Below, one piece after another: positions 43,138 to 53,728 of a DNA stretch of 64,000 nucleotides. A model generated the notes under the pieces. That model was given only the letters and a program-made list of their open reading frames with translations. It was not told the origin of the DNA and did no database searches. A program made the translations under genes and the position numbers. This DNA is from Bipolaris cookei (lineage: Eukaryota; Ascomycota; Dothideomycetes; Pleosporales; Pleosporaceae): assembly GCA_002286855.1 (NCBI GenBank), contig NRSV01000067.1, positions 1 to 64,000 of the forward strand. The letters are read 5' to 3'. Position 1 is the stretch's first letter; each line of letters opens with the position of its first letter.

Positions 43138-44992
43138 ACGTGTATGGCAAGCGAGCGGCGCAGGCAAGCGAGCGGCGCACCCCATCAACTCTGTACACCT
43201 CTACAAGCGTATAGCTCCACCACATATCGATAATTTTAACAGATATTGACATAGTAGATTAATTAGTATCTAGAGTATCTTTCTTGCATGTACGTGAGTT
43301 ATGGCCAGTCTCTTTGCATCTACTACAGCGCGTTACAGCCCGGCGGCTGACACCTAATCGCTCCCCACCCTGACGCTCTTCACAAGCAATCTGCTCATCG
43401 GCCTCGCGTTGAGCAAGTATATCCTCTCCAGCTCCCTTCGTAAGGACTCCTCGCTTCTGTATCCGCTTTTTCTTACGCTTTCGACGCTCTGATACTGCTA
43501 TATTAGCTCTCTCAAGAGTAGCAATTCGATCGCGCATTAGCTCAGCCGAGAGCATCATTACTTCTGCCCCCTTCTTAAGCTGGTTAATTGCCGCAATGAT
43601 TGAAGCTGGCGATGAGTCTTGATGCCGCTGAACGCGATCACGTATCAATGTCGATTGAGCTTCAAGCTCGCGTGTGTTACTAGGCGTACGAGCCTGCCAG
43701 AGAGCCTCTGCTAGAACAGCTGGTGGAGTAGGCGTACGTAGCTGCACGTCCAGCTTTGATAGAACAGCGTCTGGCTGAAGAGGAACAATACCTGCGCCTC
43801 GAAAGGCTGAGCAGATATTAGTTGGTGTAAAGGATCGATCAAAGGCTGTCTTGAACGCTGGCAGAAACTCGAGCTTGGTGATGTGGTTGATGTGGTTGCG
43901 TATTAGGCTCTCTACTTCACGACTATACGCGCGCTTCAACGGCGAGAAACAGCCAACGTCAAGAGGCTGGAGTAGATGAGATGAGTGTGGTGGCATACAG
44001 AGTGTGTAGATATTGTTCTCCTTACAGAGCTCTTGAAACTCAAGTGACTGGTGGCTCTCATGGCCGTCAAGGATAAGCAGCCGGCATGCCCCAACAACCT
44101 TGCCATCTGTATGCTTGACAAAGTGCTTTAGCCACTCAACTCCTAGCTCATTAGTCGTCCAGCCGTTATCGCTGACTGCGATCGCCCAGTCGCGTGGGAT
44201 CTCTGCCTCCTCATACCAGGCAGATAGGTGATGCTTGCCAGTAAAGATGAGAAATGGTGGGATAGACCAGCCAGCTGCATTGATCCCAGCGATAAACGTC
44301 ACCCACTCTCGGCCGCCTGGCTGGATAGCCTTTGGGCGGCCTCTTCTCTCTGATGCTGTAACGATAAGCTGAGTGGTAATCTTTCCCATTGAAAAGCCAG
44401 CTTCGTCAAAGTTGTAGACGTCCTCGTCACAGATGCCATACTTGGCCTTCGTCTGCTCCACAAGCCCAAACCAGCTCTTAATTAAGACTGGATCTTCACA
44501 TAGAGCTCTCTGCCTATCGTAAGCCCGATTGAAACGCGTCGCAAGACTGTCTGTACGCTTGACAAAGTTGGCTGGCCACTTCTGCCCAACCTGGCCAGCG
44601 CCGCGCGTAGCCAGCAGCTTATTAGCCATATCGCGCACAGCAGTATACGTAGGCGCAAATCCACGTAGATCAAGATTAAGTATATAATCAACTATCACCT
44701 CCTCTTCTAGCTTAGTTAGCTTCTTTGAGTTGGGCTGGCAATCGCGTCGGGCAGGCTTGCCAGCGCGTCGGCGGCGGAGCGTTGTTTCGGCTACACTATA
44801 GACTGCAGCAGCACGGCGATTCCCTTGAATCTGTTTATTTTTAAGAGATTGGATAGCAAGTTGAATATCTGATTCGTCTGAAGCCATTTGAGCGTAGTGG
44901 TATTGAGTAATTAGATGTTTAGTTTAAGGAGGTGCGCAAGTTTGATGGGGTGCGCCGCTCGCTTGCCTGCGCCGCTCGCTTGCCATACACGT
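43138..44992 (-). mobile_element. Intact pogo-like DNA transposon, copy 2, 1855 bp
   Basis: Perfect 51-bp terminal inverted repeats at 43138-43188 and 44942-44992 are bounded by TA at 43136-43137 and 44993-44994. Each repeat is 8 bp, then GGCAAGCGAGCGGCGCA twice in tandem (43146-43162 and 43163-43179), then CCCCATCAA. The transposase frame is intact. Its central and C-terminal parts match copy 1, but its repeats and first 45 residues do not. It is nested in a solo LTR. Confidence 0.97.
43259..44887 (-). CDS. Pogo-like DD35D transposase, copy 2
   Basis: 542 residues from the ATG at 44887. The layout is an N-terminal helix-turn-helix (about 10-40), a CENP-B/Tc5-type DNA-binding region with VGQKWPANFVKRTDSLATRF (about 100-119), and a DDE_1 core with D161 in YNFDEAGF, D274 in LLILDGHESH and D310 in LLQPLDV. 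A basic coiled-coil part and a C-terminal zinc knuckle (CSRCKETGHNSRTC) follow. It has no stop or frameshift. It resembles the family B transposase throughout but at low identity, and copy 1 at high identity after residue 45. It probably acts on its own terminal boxes. Confidence 0.95.
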   Translation of the reverse strand: MASDESDIQLAIQSLKNKQIQGNRRAAAVYSVAETTLRRRRAGKPARRDCQPNSKKLTKLEEEVIVDYILNLDLRGFAPTYTAVRDMANKLLATRGAGQVGQKWPANFVKRTDSLATRFNRAYDRQRALCEDPVLIKSWFGLVEQTKAKYGICDEDVYNFDEAGFSMGKITTQLIVTASERRGRPKAIQPGGREWVTFIAGINAAGWSIPPFLIFTGKHHLSAWYEEAEIPRDWAIAVSDNGWTTNELGVEWLKHFVKHTDGKVVGACRLLILDGHESHQSLEFQELCKENNIYTLCMPPHSSHLLQPLDVGCFSPLKRAYSREVESLIRNHINHITKLEFLPAFKTAFDRSFTPTNICSAFRGAGIVPLQPDAVLSKLDVQLRTPTPPAVLAEALWQARTPSNTRELEAQSTLIRDRVQRHQDSSPASIIAAINQLKKGAEVMMLSAELMRDRIATLERANIAVSERRKRKKKRIQKRGVLTKGAGEDILAQREADEQIACEERQGGERLGVSRRAVTRCSRCKETGHNSRTCKKDTLDTN

Positions 44993-45435
44993 TAAGTAAA
45001 GTAAATAGTAAGAAAGTACAATTTGAGTTGACTACAGCAAGAGTAATAGTGAAATTTATTCATCTTTATATCCTCATTGCTTCCATTTCTGCCATCCCTC
45101 GGATGGATCGTCTTGGCGGGATGGCACATCACGTGATTCTGCTTGCCCTATGATGATCATTACCTTCTAACGCAGACCTCCAGAGGCTATGGTCTCCAAC
45201 CGTGCCTCTTCCGATTTTTTGTCTGGCGTCAAGGAGAGAATCCTTCTTGTTACTTGTAACAATAACGTACTTGACCATCGAGCCAGCCACTTTTTCTTGG
45301 CAATATGAACATCAACTTCAAAGTACAATGTCCCCACTACGTGAAGACTTTTTAACTCTGCGTGAAGGTGGAATTACTCTTATTCTTTAGGCATATTCTT
45401 CAGGGCGGTTTAAGACCGTATGACGCGCTACTACT

Positions 45436-45828
45436 GCCTACAACGTACCGCATTAGCGGCTTTTAGATCGGCTTAAGAAAATCACCTTTTAACCTTAAGC
45501 ACCCCCAAATTGCCAGAGGCCTATCGCAACTAAAGAGTAAAATATCGTACGATATATCCTCAACCTAAATTTATGAGTATTTGCGCCCTAGCTTTGCGAG
45601 GTAGCAAATATAGTAGAGAAATTACTTATAGCGCGTGGTAAGAAGCCTATAGGAAAGAACTAGGCTTGAAGGTTTATATCGCGTTTAGACGAGCTTAAAA
45701 CAGCCTTTGATTAACCAAAAGACTGATAGAAAATGCGGCAGGAGGATATGGAGACTATTAACGCGTGGTTTAAGCTTATACGAAGCAAAGTCAAGAAGTA
45801 TAGGGTCTACGTAGACGACATCTATAAC
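45436..45828 (+). pseudogene. Pogo-like transposase relic with RIP-like stops
   Basis: One continuous + frame over about 390 bp still reads as the N-terminal half of a pogo-like transposase: AYNVP, RLLDRLK, IVRYILNLNL, EVANIVEKLLIARGKKPIGK, RFISRLDELKTAF and INAWFKLI up to DDIYN. It holds eleven in-frame stops but no frameshift. Those aligned to conserved Trp, Arg or Gln positions (for example KNWARRF now with two stops) fit C-to-T or G-to-A transitions, as repeat-induced point mutation makes. The catalytic half is missing. It is a third pogo lineage in this window. Confidence 0.8.
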
Positions 45829-46183
45829 AGCAAGATGGCAATGTCCTCCTATTTCCATCCATTGATTAGCAATGTGTGTGGTATCAAACCTGTCTACCCG
45901 GTCTCCGATATAAATGGTCGTCGGTCGTGCAGGACCTGTGTGGCTACGTCCCGCGCTTCAGATAGGCGGTATTCACCCCACCCCATGCGGAAATATGTTT
46001 AGAGAGTTCCGTCTGGCATTTTTATGAATCGTCGAGGGCGAATGCGAAGTCAGTGCTAGGTAGCTATAGAGTAGCGCTGTCACCATGGTACGTTGCCCAA
46101 GCTGCTCGTAGGGGATCGTTGTAGATGTTTAAGCTGAGGTTGTGGAAGTACTGGGCAAGTTTACTTATCCAGTAGTGGAATTC
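45829..46183. other. Intergenic, no gene seen
   Basis: 355 bp between the transposase relic and the HET pseudogene. A short open frame runs through it without recognisable features. Confidence 0.5.
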
Positions 46184-47465
46184 CTAGTCAGGGTCGGCAG
46201 AACGGAGACGTTCTATTGCATTTGATGGCTCTGGAGGCTCCGGTAGGATGGCTCCAGCTTGGTCGATCATAAGTCCGGTGCGATGTAAGACATTGTCCTG
46301 GAAATTAAAGAGGGGGTCTTCGCATGTGTCGTCCGTAATGCCGCCATCTGAGGCGTACAGTTTTTCCTGCTGGATGTCCACTGTTGACATAAACAGTATT
46401 GGAATGTAGTCCTTGTGCACAGGACATTTCGTTTGAGTAGAGACACTCCAATCCGGCGCCCAAGATTGCGTTTTGAGGTAAAAGGAAAAGTTGCTTTCTG
46501 ACGCTTCCACTGCTCCCAAAATATACAGCGAACGCTTCTGGTTGATCCAGAGTCGAGCAAAATCAGCGTATATGCGTTCATACGGCTCTATGTAATGAGG
46601 CTTGAAGTCTTGGCTGGTCTTATCTCGAGCGAGGTTCCACAGTGCGAAGAATCTTATCTCTAGGATTCGTGTGAAAAGTCTCTCGTCGCGACTCAACATG
46701 TCCTGAAGCTTGTGCGCGGACGATTCAAGATCGTCCCAGCTTTCCTTTTGACCGGGGATGCATAACACCGTTGGACTAAAAGCATAGACAATTTCCTGGT
46801 AAATCCTTAGTAAACAAATGTGTCTTTTGAGCTTCAGAACTAACCTGCAACATTTATATCCGCCGGAAGTATTGCCTAGTCAAAGGCTTATATAGGCCAG
46901 CACATAGCTTTGCGAATTGACAAAGTTTGATGGTGTTCTCGCTATCATCATGTTCGCCATGCAGATAGTCTTGCAATGAGAAAAAAATACTCGTTGGGCG
47001 CATTCATGAACAGGGCCGGGTACTTGCGGAGATGTCTTACAAAAGAAAAAATTGGCCCTGTCTCTTCAGTAGGATTTCCGATGTAAGAGAAGACTGCAAT
47101 GGCAAAATCATATATCTCCCCCATATACGGCACTTGCCGGGCGCGCTCAGTCAAGTCTTTTTGGTTGATCAATAGTGCATCTATCCACACTAGCAGCATG
47201 ATGTTAGAGTCTCTCAAGACACGAATAGCTTCGGCAAGGTTCCTGCGGACTGTCATCTTTTGCCCGGCCATTATAATTTGCCCCTGAGTATCACCCACAC
47301 CCCAACTGTATTTGAATCAAAGTCAGTTGAGTTGTTTTGTCCCCTTCTGTTTACATCCGAAAGCTTACAGAAGAGAGCAATATAGTGTTCTCTACCATTA
47401 ATCGGACAACGCGCCACGCGAATAACTATGGGCGCATGTGTATTCTGGGCAGGCATCATGCACAT
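46184..47465 (-). pseudogene. HET-domain (heterokaryon incompatibility) protein, decayed
   Basis: Pieces of a HET protein follow one another on the minus strand: ARCPINGREHYIAL (47465 side), DTQGQIIMAGQKMTVRRNLA with LLVWIDALLINQKDL and FSYIGNPTEETGP (46948-47298), then LQDYLHGEHDDS after a frame change, and EIVYAFSPTVLCIPGQKESW to the stop (46184-46790). Damage seen: a frame loss near 47285-47300 in the YVWGD motif, a frameshift at a T/A run (46981-46989), and TAA at 46855-46857 in place of the conserved Trp of the RRIWMLQE motif. Working HET proteins trigger incompatibility cell death after fusion of unlike strains. This copy cannot make a full product. Confidence 0.8.
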
Positions 47466-47640
47466 GATTCTAATCTAATCAGCTACCATATTCAGTGGCA
47501 TGTATTGGAAGTCCATGGTCGGTACGTCCAAACTGGCACTGGTATCCAGGCGGATGGGGCACACCCTAGGTACGGCTATCTGGTCTGGAAGACCGTACTA
47601 TTTCTTGTGTTGTCCAAAACGACCTCGCGAAACGACGCGA

Positions 47641-48099
47641 CTAAAGTAGCCGGTTGTTGGTCTCCTGCATATCAAATACTTCAGAAGCTTGCGTGTACAT
47701 GAAATTGCTAAAATTGCGCGTCCAATATGCTTTCTGTTCTTGTTGGTCTGATTCCACTACACAGGCATATCGGACCCAAATGTGTGTTGATCTGTCAACT
47801 GTTGTACGAAGGTAGCGTAGAAATATCTCTAATACAAACGAGAGGAACAAAGCCTTTCCATCTACCTCTACAGGTAGTCTGTAGTCTCGGTATCCTCTTG
47901 TATTCTGGACTGCAACAAAAGGAGGAAGTTCAGTGAGGAGGTACGTTTCGAGGCTGCAGCAAACACGCTCAGCTGCTTCATGTGCTGGATGCAAGAGCAA
48001 CAAATCAGCCTCACGCGAATCGAGACGAAGTGGTGTGTACTCCATCTGGGGGCACGAGCAACCTGTCCGGACCATCTTCAGTGGCGGTGTAGAGATCAT
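47641..48099 (-). pseudogene. N-terminal fragment of a second HET-domain protein
   Basis: 152 residues with the start of a HET domain: YTPLRLDSREADLLLLHPA, PPFVAVQNTRGYRDY, FLRYLRTT, THIWVRYACV and FSNFMYTQASEVFDM. The usual acidic Asp-Glu pair after the THIWVRYACV strand is changed (VVES). The frame stops just after QETNN, far short of the usual several hundred residues, and I find no continuation downstream before the next HET gene begins. A Ser/Thr-rich frame at 48011-48229 in a different phase may be the true N-terminus after a frameshift. It lies immediately upstream of, and in the same direction as, the other HET pseudogene. Confidence 0.65.
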
Positions 48100-48515
48100 T
48101 CTTTAGTCGGGATGTGATCTTGGGCGATGCGGGTTTATTGGTTGTTTGGTCAGATGGTGTGTCGTTGTGTGGTGGTGATGACAAAAGAGGGTCAGTAGTC
48201 AAAGACTGTTCGTCTTTTACTGAGATCATTGAAAACAGAAGTTGAGGAATAGAACAAAGTAGGGTGACAAAGAGTTCAGTAGACTAGTGCATGTCACTTT
48301 GATTGTGATCTTAGCCTTTTATTGATCGTGTTAGCGAGGCGGGGTACACAACGGTTGCCTAAACACAGCCTAGATAAGCAAGATGGTACCAGAGCTACTG
48401 CTAGTCAAGGGTAGTGCGATGAACTATCTAGAGGTGTCGCGTACAAAATAGCTTTGTGTGAACAGCTTTCAACTCGTAAAATATTGCTCTCAATCGTGAT
48501 TAATCCCATGATGTG

Positions 48516-49855
48516 CTATACAACCTCGAACTCGTAATAGACGTATGCGGTGTACTCCTGGTCGCCCATGTGTCCGGCCTGTTGCATGTCAATGGACATG
48601 GACTGGTCGTCTTTCTTGATGCGGCCTTTGCTATCACGGCCGAAAGCGTTGCCACCAAGGTATGAGTAGGCTGCATCAAGGTTCACCTTTGCTTTTTTCG
48701 CCGATTTGGCGTCGGTCTTGGTAATGTTAGTATGCAAGCAACGGCGCGACTAATGTAAATAAACTCACCTGAACAATGCCGCATACAAAATCCAGCGGTA
48801 AGCCGTACCTAAGCACAGTTTCCACAAACACTCTGAGTGCTAGGACATGAATCCAGATCATAGCACTCTCGCTGTACCCTGTGCGACCTAGCCGCAGCGC
48901 CTCACCCCAGAGCTTGCGCTCGTCCTTGGCCAGTTGGTCGGCCTCCTTTGCCTCCTCTTCCTTTCCACCTTCCTTGTACGTGTATTCTCTCGGAGTCCAC
49001 CGCTTTTCCCTGCACTTGTGGACAAACTCGTTGGAGTGCTTTTTGAATGTTGTGACTGCGAACAGGGTAAACTCGTCGTCTTGGGCAATCTTGTTGGCGG
49101 AGCGGGGGACAACCATGGGGCTCAGCTCTTCGTATGCCTGGTAGAAGTCTTTTACAGCCGTGTTGGGGACGGCAATGAGGTGTGTGTCGAGGTATTCAGA
49201 GTCGCGGACAATGGATTTGGGGTTGACGACGTTGACGAGGGACTTGGTGGACAGGTTGCCGGTGCGCTTTCGCTCTGCGGCTGCAAGGGCACCCTTTGTC
49301 TGGTTGTACTGGCTGAACTTGGACTTGACATCGTTGTCGATGCCTTGTATCTCCTACGCGCGCGGTTAGTCTGTTGAGTGGTGCCATGACTATGCGCCGC
49401 TGCCTACCTTCTGTAGTGCATCTATGAGATCTGCGATGGGCTTGTCTGCGCGATACTTGACCTTGTTCCACTGGAAGCTGCGCAGGTACTGGTCGACGGG
49501 CTCTGCACTATGTGAGCTCTTAGGTGCCATTCACTCGGCCGGTCCCCCACGTACTGTCATTTATCGTCTTCTGCTGCTGTACCTTGGACTCGTCGCCGTC
49601 GAGAATCTGGCGTAGACTCTCGCCGACCTTTGCGACTACGCCCTCGCAGGCATTACTAAGCTTCGAAAGTTCGTCGGCCTGCTGGACGAGGGCATCCAGG
49701 GTTCCGATCTTGAAGTTGGGTATAGCAAACGGGGAAGTGTTGCCCACGTCATTGGTCACGGTGGAGCGCAAGGCCGTCAGGGCGTCATCGTGGTGATTCG
49801 AGGGGGAGATAGACGTCGGCAGCGACACCAGTAGGTACTTGCTGCCCTTGGACAT
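48516..49855 (-). CDS. VMA5: V-type proton ATPase subunit C
   Basis: Four exons, 49555-49855, 49408-49502, 48769-49353 and 48516-48716, give 393 residues, the same as the family. Introns are 52-54 bp. The acceptor at 49503 was chosen because it restores INDKPVDQYLRSFQWNKVKY. Other conserved blocks: KRTGNLSTKSLVNVV, MVVPRSANKIAQDDEFTLF, FVHKCREKRWTPREY, LRLGRTGYSESAMIWIHVLA, FVETVLRYGLPLDFVCGIVQ and a C-terminal YSYLGGNAFGRDSKGR. Subunit C is the V1 collar protein that leaves during reversible disassembly of the vacuolar pump. It is divergent from GCV1, with 217 bp between starts. Confidence 0.96.
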
Positions 49856-50001
49856 GGTTGGTGCAGTCGTCTCAGGGCGATCGGGTCGCGATATAGGCGG
49901 CTATGGGAATGATGTCTGCATTTGTGGATGCAATCCAGCTTCGGAGCTTGGATCGCCGGGCGGCCCAGCTATCAGCCCGCCGGCGTCATTGGCGCTCTGA
50001 C

Positions 50002-50008
50002 TATATAA
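50002..50008 (+). promoter_or_regulatory. TATA-like box of GCV1
   Basis: TATATAA lies 65 bp before the GCV1 start codon, in the 217-bp divergent interval shared with VMA5. Confidence 0.5.
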
Positions 50009-50072
50009 CTTCCATCCGCCGCTGATATCCGTCGGACAGCCAGCAGCAGCATCTCCTCCTCGCCCACACACA

Positions 50073-51509
50073 ATGGCCGCCAGAAAAGCAGCCGCTGCAT
50101 TGCGCCCAGTAGCCAATGCCTTTGCGCCCCAGGTTGGAAGACTTCAATGCCCCAAAGCCGCCCGGTATTCGACCAGAACATTCACATTGCCAGCCCCGCG
50201 ACCCCGCAACTTCACAGGACCAGTGCGACAGCAGGTGCGATGGGCTTCTTCACAGGCAGCAGGCGAGCAGCTGGGAAAGACTGGCTTGTATGAACTGCAC
50301 AGCAAGTATGGCGCCAAGTTTGTGCCTTTTGGCGGATACTTGATGCCCGTTCAATACAGCGACTTGAGCATCATCGACTCGCACAACTGGACGCGCGAAA
50401 AAGCCAGTTTATTTGATGTCGGCCACATGTAAGACGCCATACACAATCAGGGTGGTGGTGAAAGACGGCCCTGTAAGCTAACCACATTCAGGGTCCAGCA
50501 CCACTTTTCTGGCCCCGGTGCCGAGGCCTTCCTCGAGAGCATCACTCCCTCTGCCATCTCTGCCCTGCCCAAGCATCAATCTACTCTCTCAACCCTGCTC
50601 AACTCCAATGGTGGCATTGTTGACGATACCGTCATCACGCGCCTAGCCGATAGGTTTTATGTTGTGACAAATGCAGGCTGCAGAGAAAAGGACACTGCAT
50701 ACTTCAAGGCACAACTGGATGCATGGAAGAGCACGCATTCTGATCAACCAGTCGAATGGCAGATCCTAGATGGACAAGGCCTTGTTGCCCTTCAAGGACC
50801 CCTCTCCTCCGAGATCCTTTCTCGCGTGCTTGACGACAAGTCAAAGAAGGACCTTGAATCGCTCTACTTTGGCCAGTGTGCCAATGCAACCATCAAAGGC
50901 ACCGACGCCCAGGTGCTTGTCAGTCGTGGTGGCTATACTGGCGAAGACGGCTTTGAGATCAGTATTCCTGCCTATGCCACCGAAGCCGTCACTCAATACT
51001 TACTCGATTCGGCCAAAGACGAGCTGCGATTTGCGGGCCTCGGAGCGCGCGACACCCTCAGACTGGAAGCCGGCATGTGTCTCTACGGCCATGACCTAGA
51101 CGACACCACAACACCTATCGAGGCCGGCCTTTCCTGGATCATCGGCAAAGACCGCCGCGCAAAGGGTGGCTTCCTCGGCGACTCTGTCATTCTGCAACAA
51201 CTAAAGAAAAAGTCGGAAGGCGGAGGTGTTTCGCGCCGCCGAGTAGGTCTTGTCATCGAGGGATCCCCCGCGCGAGAAGGCGCTGAGATTGTCAATGAGG
51301 CTGGTGAGAAGATTGGCAACATTACTTCTGGCTGCCCATCACCCACCCTCAAAAAAAACATTGCCATGGGTTATATACAAGACGGCATGCACAAGGCGGG
51401 CACTGAAGTCGATGTTGTGGTTCGTGGTAAGAAGCGAAAGGCCGTCGTCACAAAGATGCCATTCATACCAAGCAAATACTTCAAGCAGTCAGCCAACGTA
51501 AAAGCATAG
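50073..51509 (+). CDS. GCV1: Aminomethyltransferase, T protein of the glycine cleavage system
   Basis: Two exons, 50073-50428 and 50492-51509, give 457 residues. The first 60 or so are Arg/Ala/Ser-rich, a mitochondrial presequence. The core follows: TGLYELHSKYGAKFVPFGGY, SLFDVGHMVQHHF (across the intron), VSRGGYTGEDGFEIS, GARDTLRLEAGMCLYGHDLD, PIEAGLSWIIGKDRRAKGGF and ITSGCPSPTLKKNIAMGYI. The enzyme uses tetrahydrofolate to release ammonia from the aminomethyl-lipoyl H protein, forming 5,10-methylene-THF in the matrix. All conserved blocks are intact. Confidence 0.97.
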
Positions 51510-52401
51510 ATTGCTGCTGAACATTCGGGATTTTGGCATCTTCAACCTGCCATTGCCTCTTTGAGCGCACCGTTGCATCGAGCTAATCAATTTCTCATAG
51601 CACTGGTGTTTTGCCCAGTCTCCCTCGCGGCTCTTAGTAGCTGCCAGCGATTTACATGACGAGCATTTGCGTATGGCATTGCCTAAGAATATCATTGTGA
51701 GTAAATCCTTTGGTCTCCATCCGTTGGTCTGTGGCCATTGGCGCACGCCTAATCGACCTGCTCCTCGAACATGATTGTAATGCTAGTAGAGATGTAATTC
51801 AGGTCAAAGCAAGACTTACGAACACACAAAATCTCAGCATAGTTTGGCTCTGGGGATAATCTTCACAAGCGACGGTAACTATACCGACCCCATGCAGTAG
51901 ATACGAGATAGTACCGCGAATCAAATCACGTATTCATGGCCAATTTTACATGTCCATTGTCAAAAACTGAACTCTGGCGTTCTGAGATTGACTCTAACAG
52001 GGTCTTTTCCGTCGGGTCCGTTCGCATATCACCGACCTCAAATCCTGGTTCTTGGCAACGACGTCTACGACAAACTTGCCCGACGGCAAAGGCAAGGGAT
52101 GTCATTTCTTGTACGCCGGATACTCCAGGCTATATTGCATGCAAGATCTACTCATGCAATTTTCAAGTGTCGTTTTGAATGAAAAGAAATGGCTAGCGAA
52201 GACTTTGATGAAGAAGGGAGTCACGTAGTCAGGTCGGAATTCTTTGAACGATACTGCACATGATGATGCAGCATCATAGATGAATATTCTTTCAAGACGC
52301 ATTGCGTCAAGAACTGAGGGTATAGCTGAACTCTTGGCGCTTTTATGCCATCAAATTCTCTGATGAATCCTCACAAAATCCCAATCTCTCACTCCAATAC
52401 T
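51510..52401. other. Intergenic between convergent genes
   Basis: About 0.9 kb between GCV1 and SEN54. Short frames (51489-51746 minus, 51936-52182 plus) have no domains. Nothing else is seen. Confidence 0.5.
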
Positions 52402-53728
52402 TCACCGTCCCCTTCCCCTCCCCCTTCCTCTCCCCCGTCCTCCACCCCGTCCCCTCCCCCCCTTCCCCCTTGGCCCCGCTCGCTCATAAATCTTAACATC
52501 CTCAAACGCACTATCTGCCACGCGAATGTAACTCGGAATCCCATTATCCACCACAGCAAGCACCACATTCCTATACCCATGCTTCAGCTTCTGGTACGGC
52601 TGATCCGTCTCCTTTGGTGGATCCTCGGGCACCTGTGCCATGAGATCGTTGAGCTGTGCGCCCGTAGGAATGGGTGTTGTGCGGGCGTCTACGACGCAGA
52701 TGCGGAAGTCGGGAGGGCCGCGGGCGGATTTGCGGAATTTGGAGGTTGTGCGGTAAACGTCGAAGTGGATGCGGTAGGGGTTTTCAGATGAAGGGGGTAA
52801 GAGGAAGGTGGGTGGTGCGGTGCGGTCGTGTGTTGGGATTAGTTTTAGGAAGCGGTAGATGTCGGTGTAGGATCTGAAGAGGCCGGGTTTGAGGAGGGGG
52901 CCGAAGGCGAGATTTGAGGCGGGGATGGTATAAGTTGGTTGGCTTAGGCGCCGCCAAATTTCGGAGAAGAGGCGGGTTATGAGGCTGGAGCTGGAGGTTG
53001 TTTCTTGCTCGAACTTTGGGGGTGCTTCGATGATTTCTCCTCTGTCGTGGTCCCATGATCCGGTGCGGAAAATGACATAGCCTGATCTTTTCAGACTGGC
53101 GTAGACGTTGTACATTTCCAGTGTGAGTTTTCCTCCTACACCACCCTCAAACCCTATGAAGGCTGCATAGGCGGACTGTAAACTCATGGGTGCGCCATCT
53201 TCGGTCCTGTATACCGTCTTATCGCCGATTTCGCGTTTTACCGGCCATCGACAGTCCAAGGTTCCTCTTTCTAGTAAGAACAGCGCTTCTTCTGGTAGCA
53301 GCCATTCTTTTCCTCCTTTGTTTGTGCCTATGGTCTGAAAGTGCTGCGACTTGACTTTATCTACGCAAGCCATGTTGCGCTCTGGGTCGTACATGGCTAG
53401 AACATGGCCCTTTTGCGTGTGTGTGCGCTGCCATGAGAGCACGCCATGCATGGCCCGGCGCGAGGCCTCGAGAGTGTCGAGCTGGAGGTTGGTCTCATGG
53501 CTTTCAAAGTCCTTCTCGCCGCGCTTTGGTAGTGTTGGGTGTGCGCTATCTTGTGCTCTGTCGCGCGAGCATTAGCATTGCAGGATGGAAAAAAACTACA
53601 GGCTGCGCATGCGAGATGACGCACGTCAATTTCTCAAGAAGTCGAAAGTCTTGGGCCTCCTCAGTGGGATCATAATCTTTCGCGTCAGGTGCACGCAGGT
53701 GCGAGATATCCTCGTCTTGATCGGCCAT
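52402..53728 (-). CDS. SEN54: tRNA-splicing endonuclease subunit Sen54
   Basis: Two exons, 53625-53728 and 52402-53557, give 419 residues (intron 67 bp with TGCTAAT near its 3' end). The N-terminal Sen54 domain is LPKRGEKDFESHETNLQLDT, then LSWQRTHTQKGHVLAMYDPE and KEWLLPEEALFLLERGTLDC. The middle has YAAFIGFEGGVGGKLTLEMY and LKRSGYVIFRTGSWD. The C-terminal part has PPDFRICVVDARTTPIPTG and VVLAVVDNGIPSYIRVADSAF, the endonuclease-fold tail. Sen54 is the scaffold partner of Sen2 in intron removal from pre-tRNA. The protein ends in about 20 residues of Arg-Gly repeat, encoded by a C/T-rich tract on the + strand. Confidence 0.92.

Larger units (their letters stand above)
42974..45261. mobile_element. 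Solo LTR (431 bp) carrying a nested pogo-like element, TSD ATAAC
   Basis: The left part starts TGTTACACGGGG at 42974 and the right part ends TTGTTACTTGTAACA at 45261, with ATAAC on both outer sides (42969-42973 and 45262-45266). The pogo-like element at 43138-44992 plus one TA duplication lies inside; without them the LTR is 431 bp. The termini TGTTAC/GTAACA are inverted. The retroelement therefore inserted first, was reduced to a solo LTR, or was one already, and was then hit by the DNA transposon. Confidence 0.85.

Noticed and set aside
45733..46002. Stand-alone 89-codon gene
   Set aside because: Its first part is the end of the RIP-damaged transposase relic in the same frame and the rest is random; it is not a gene.
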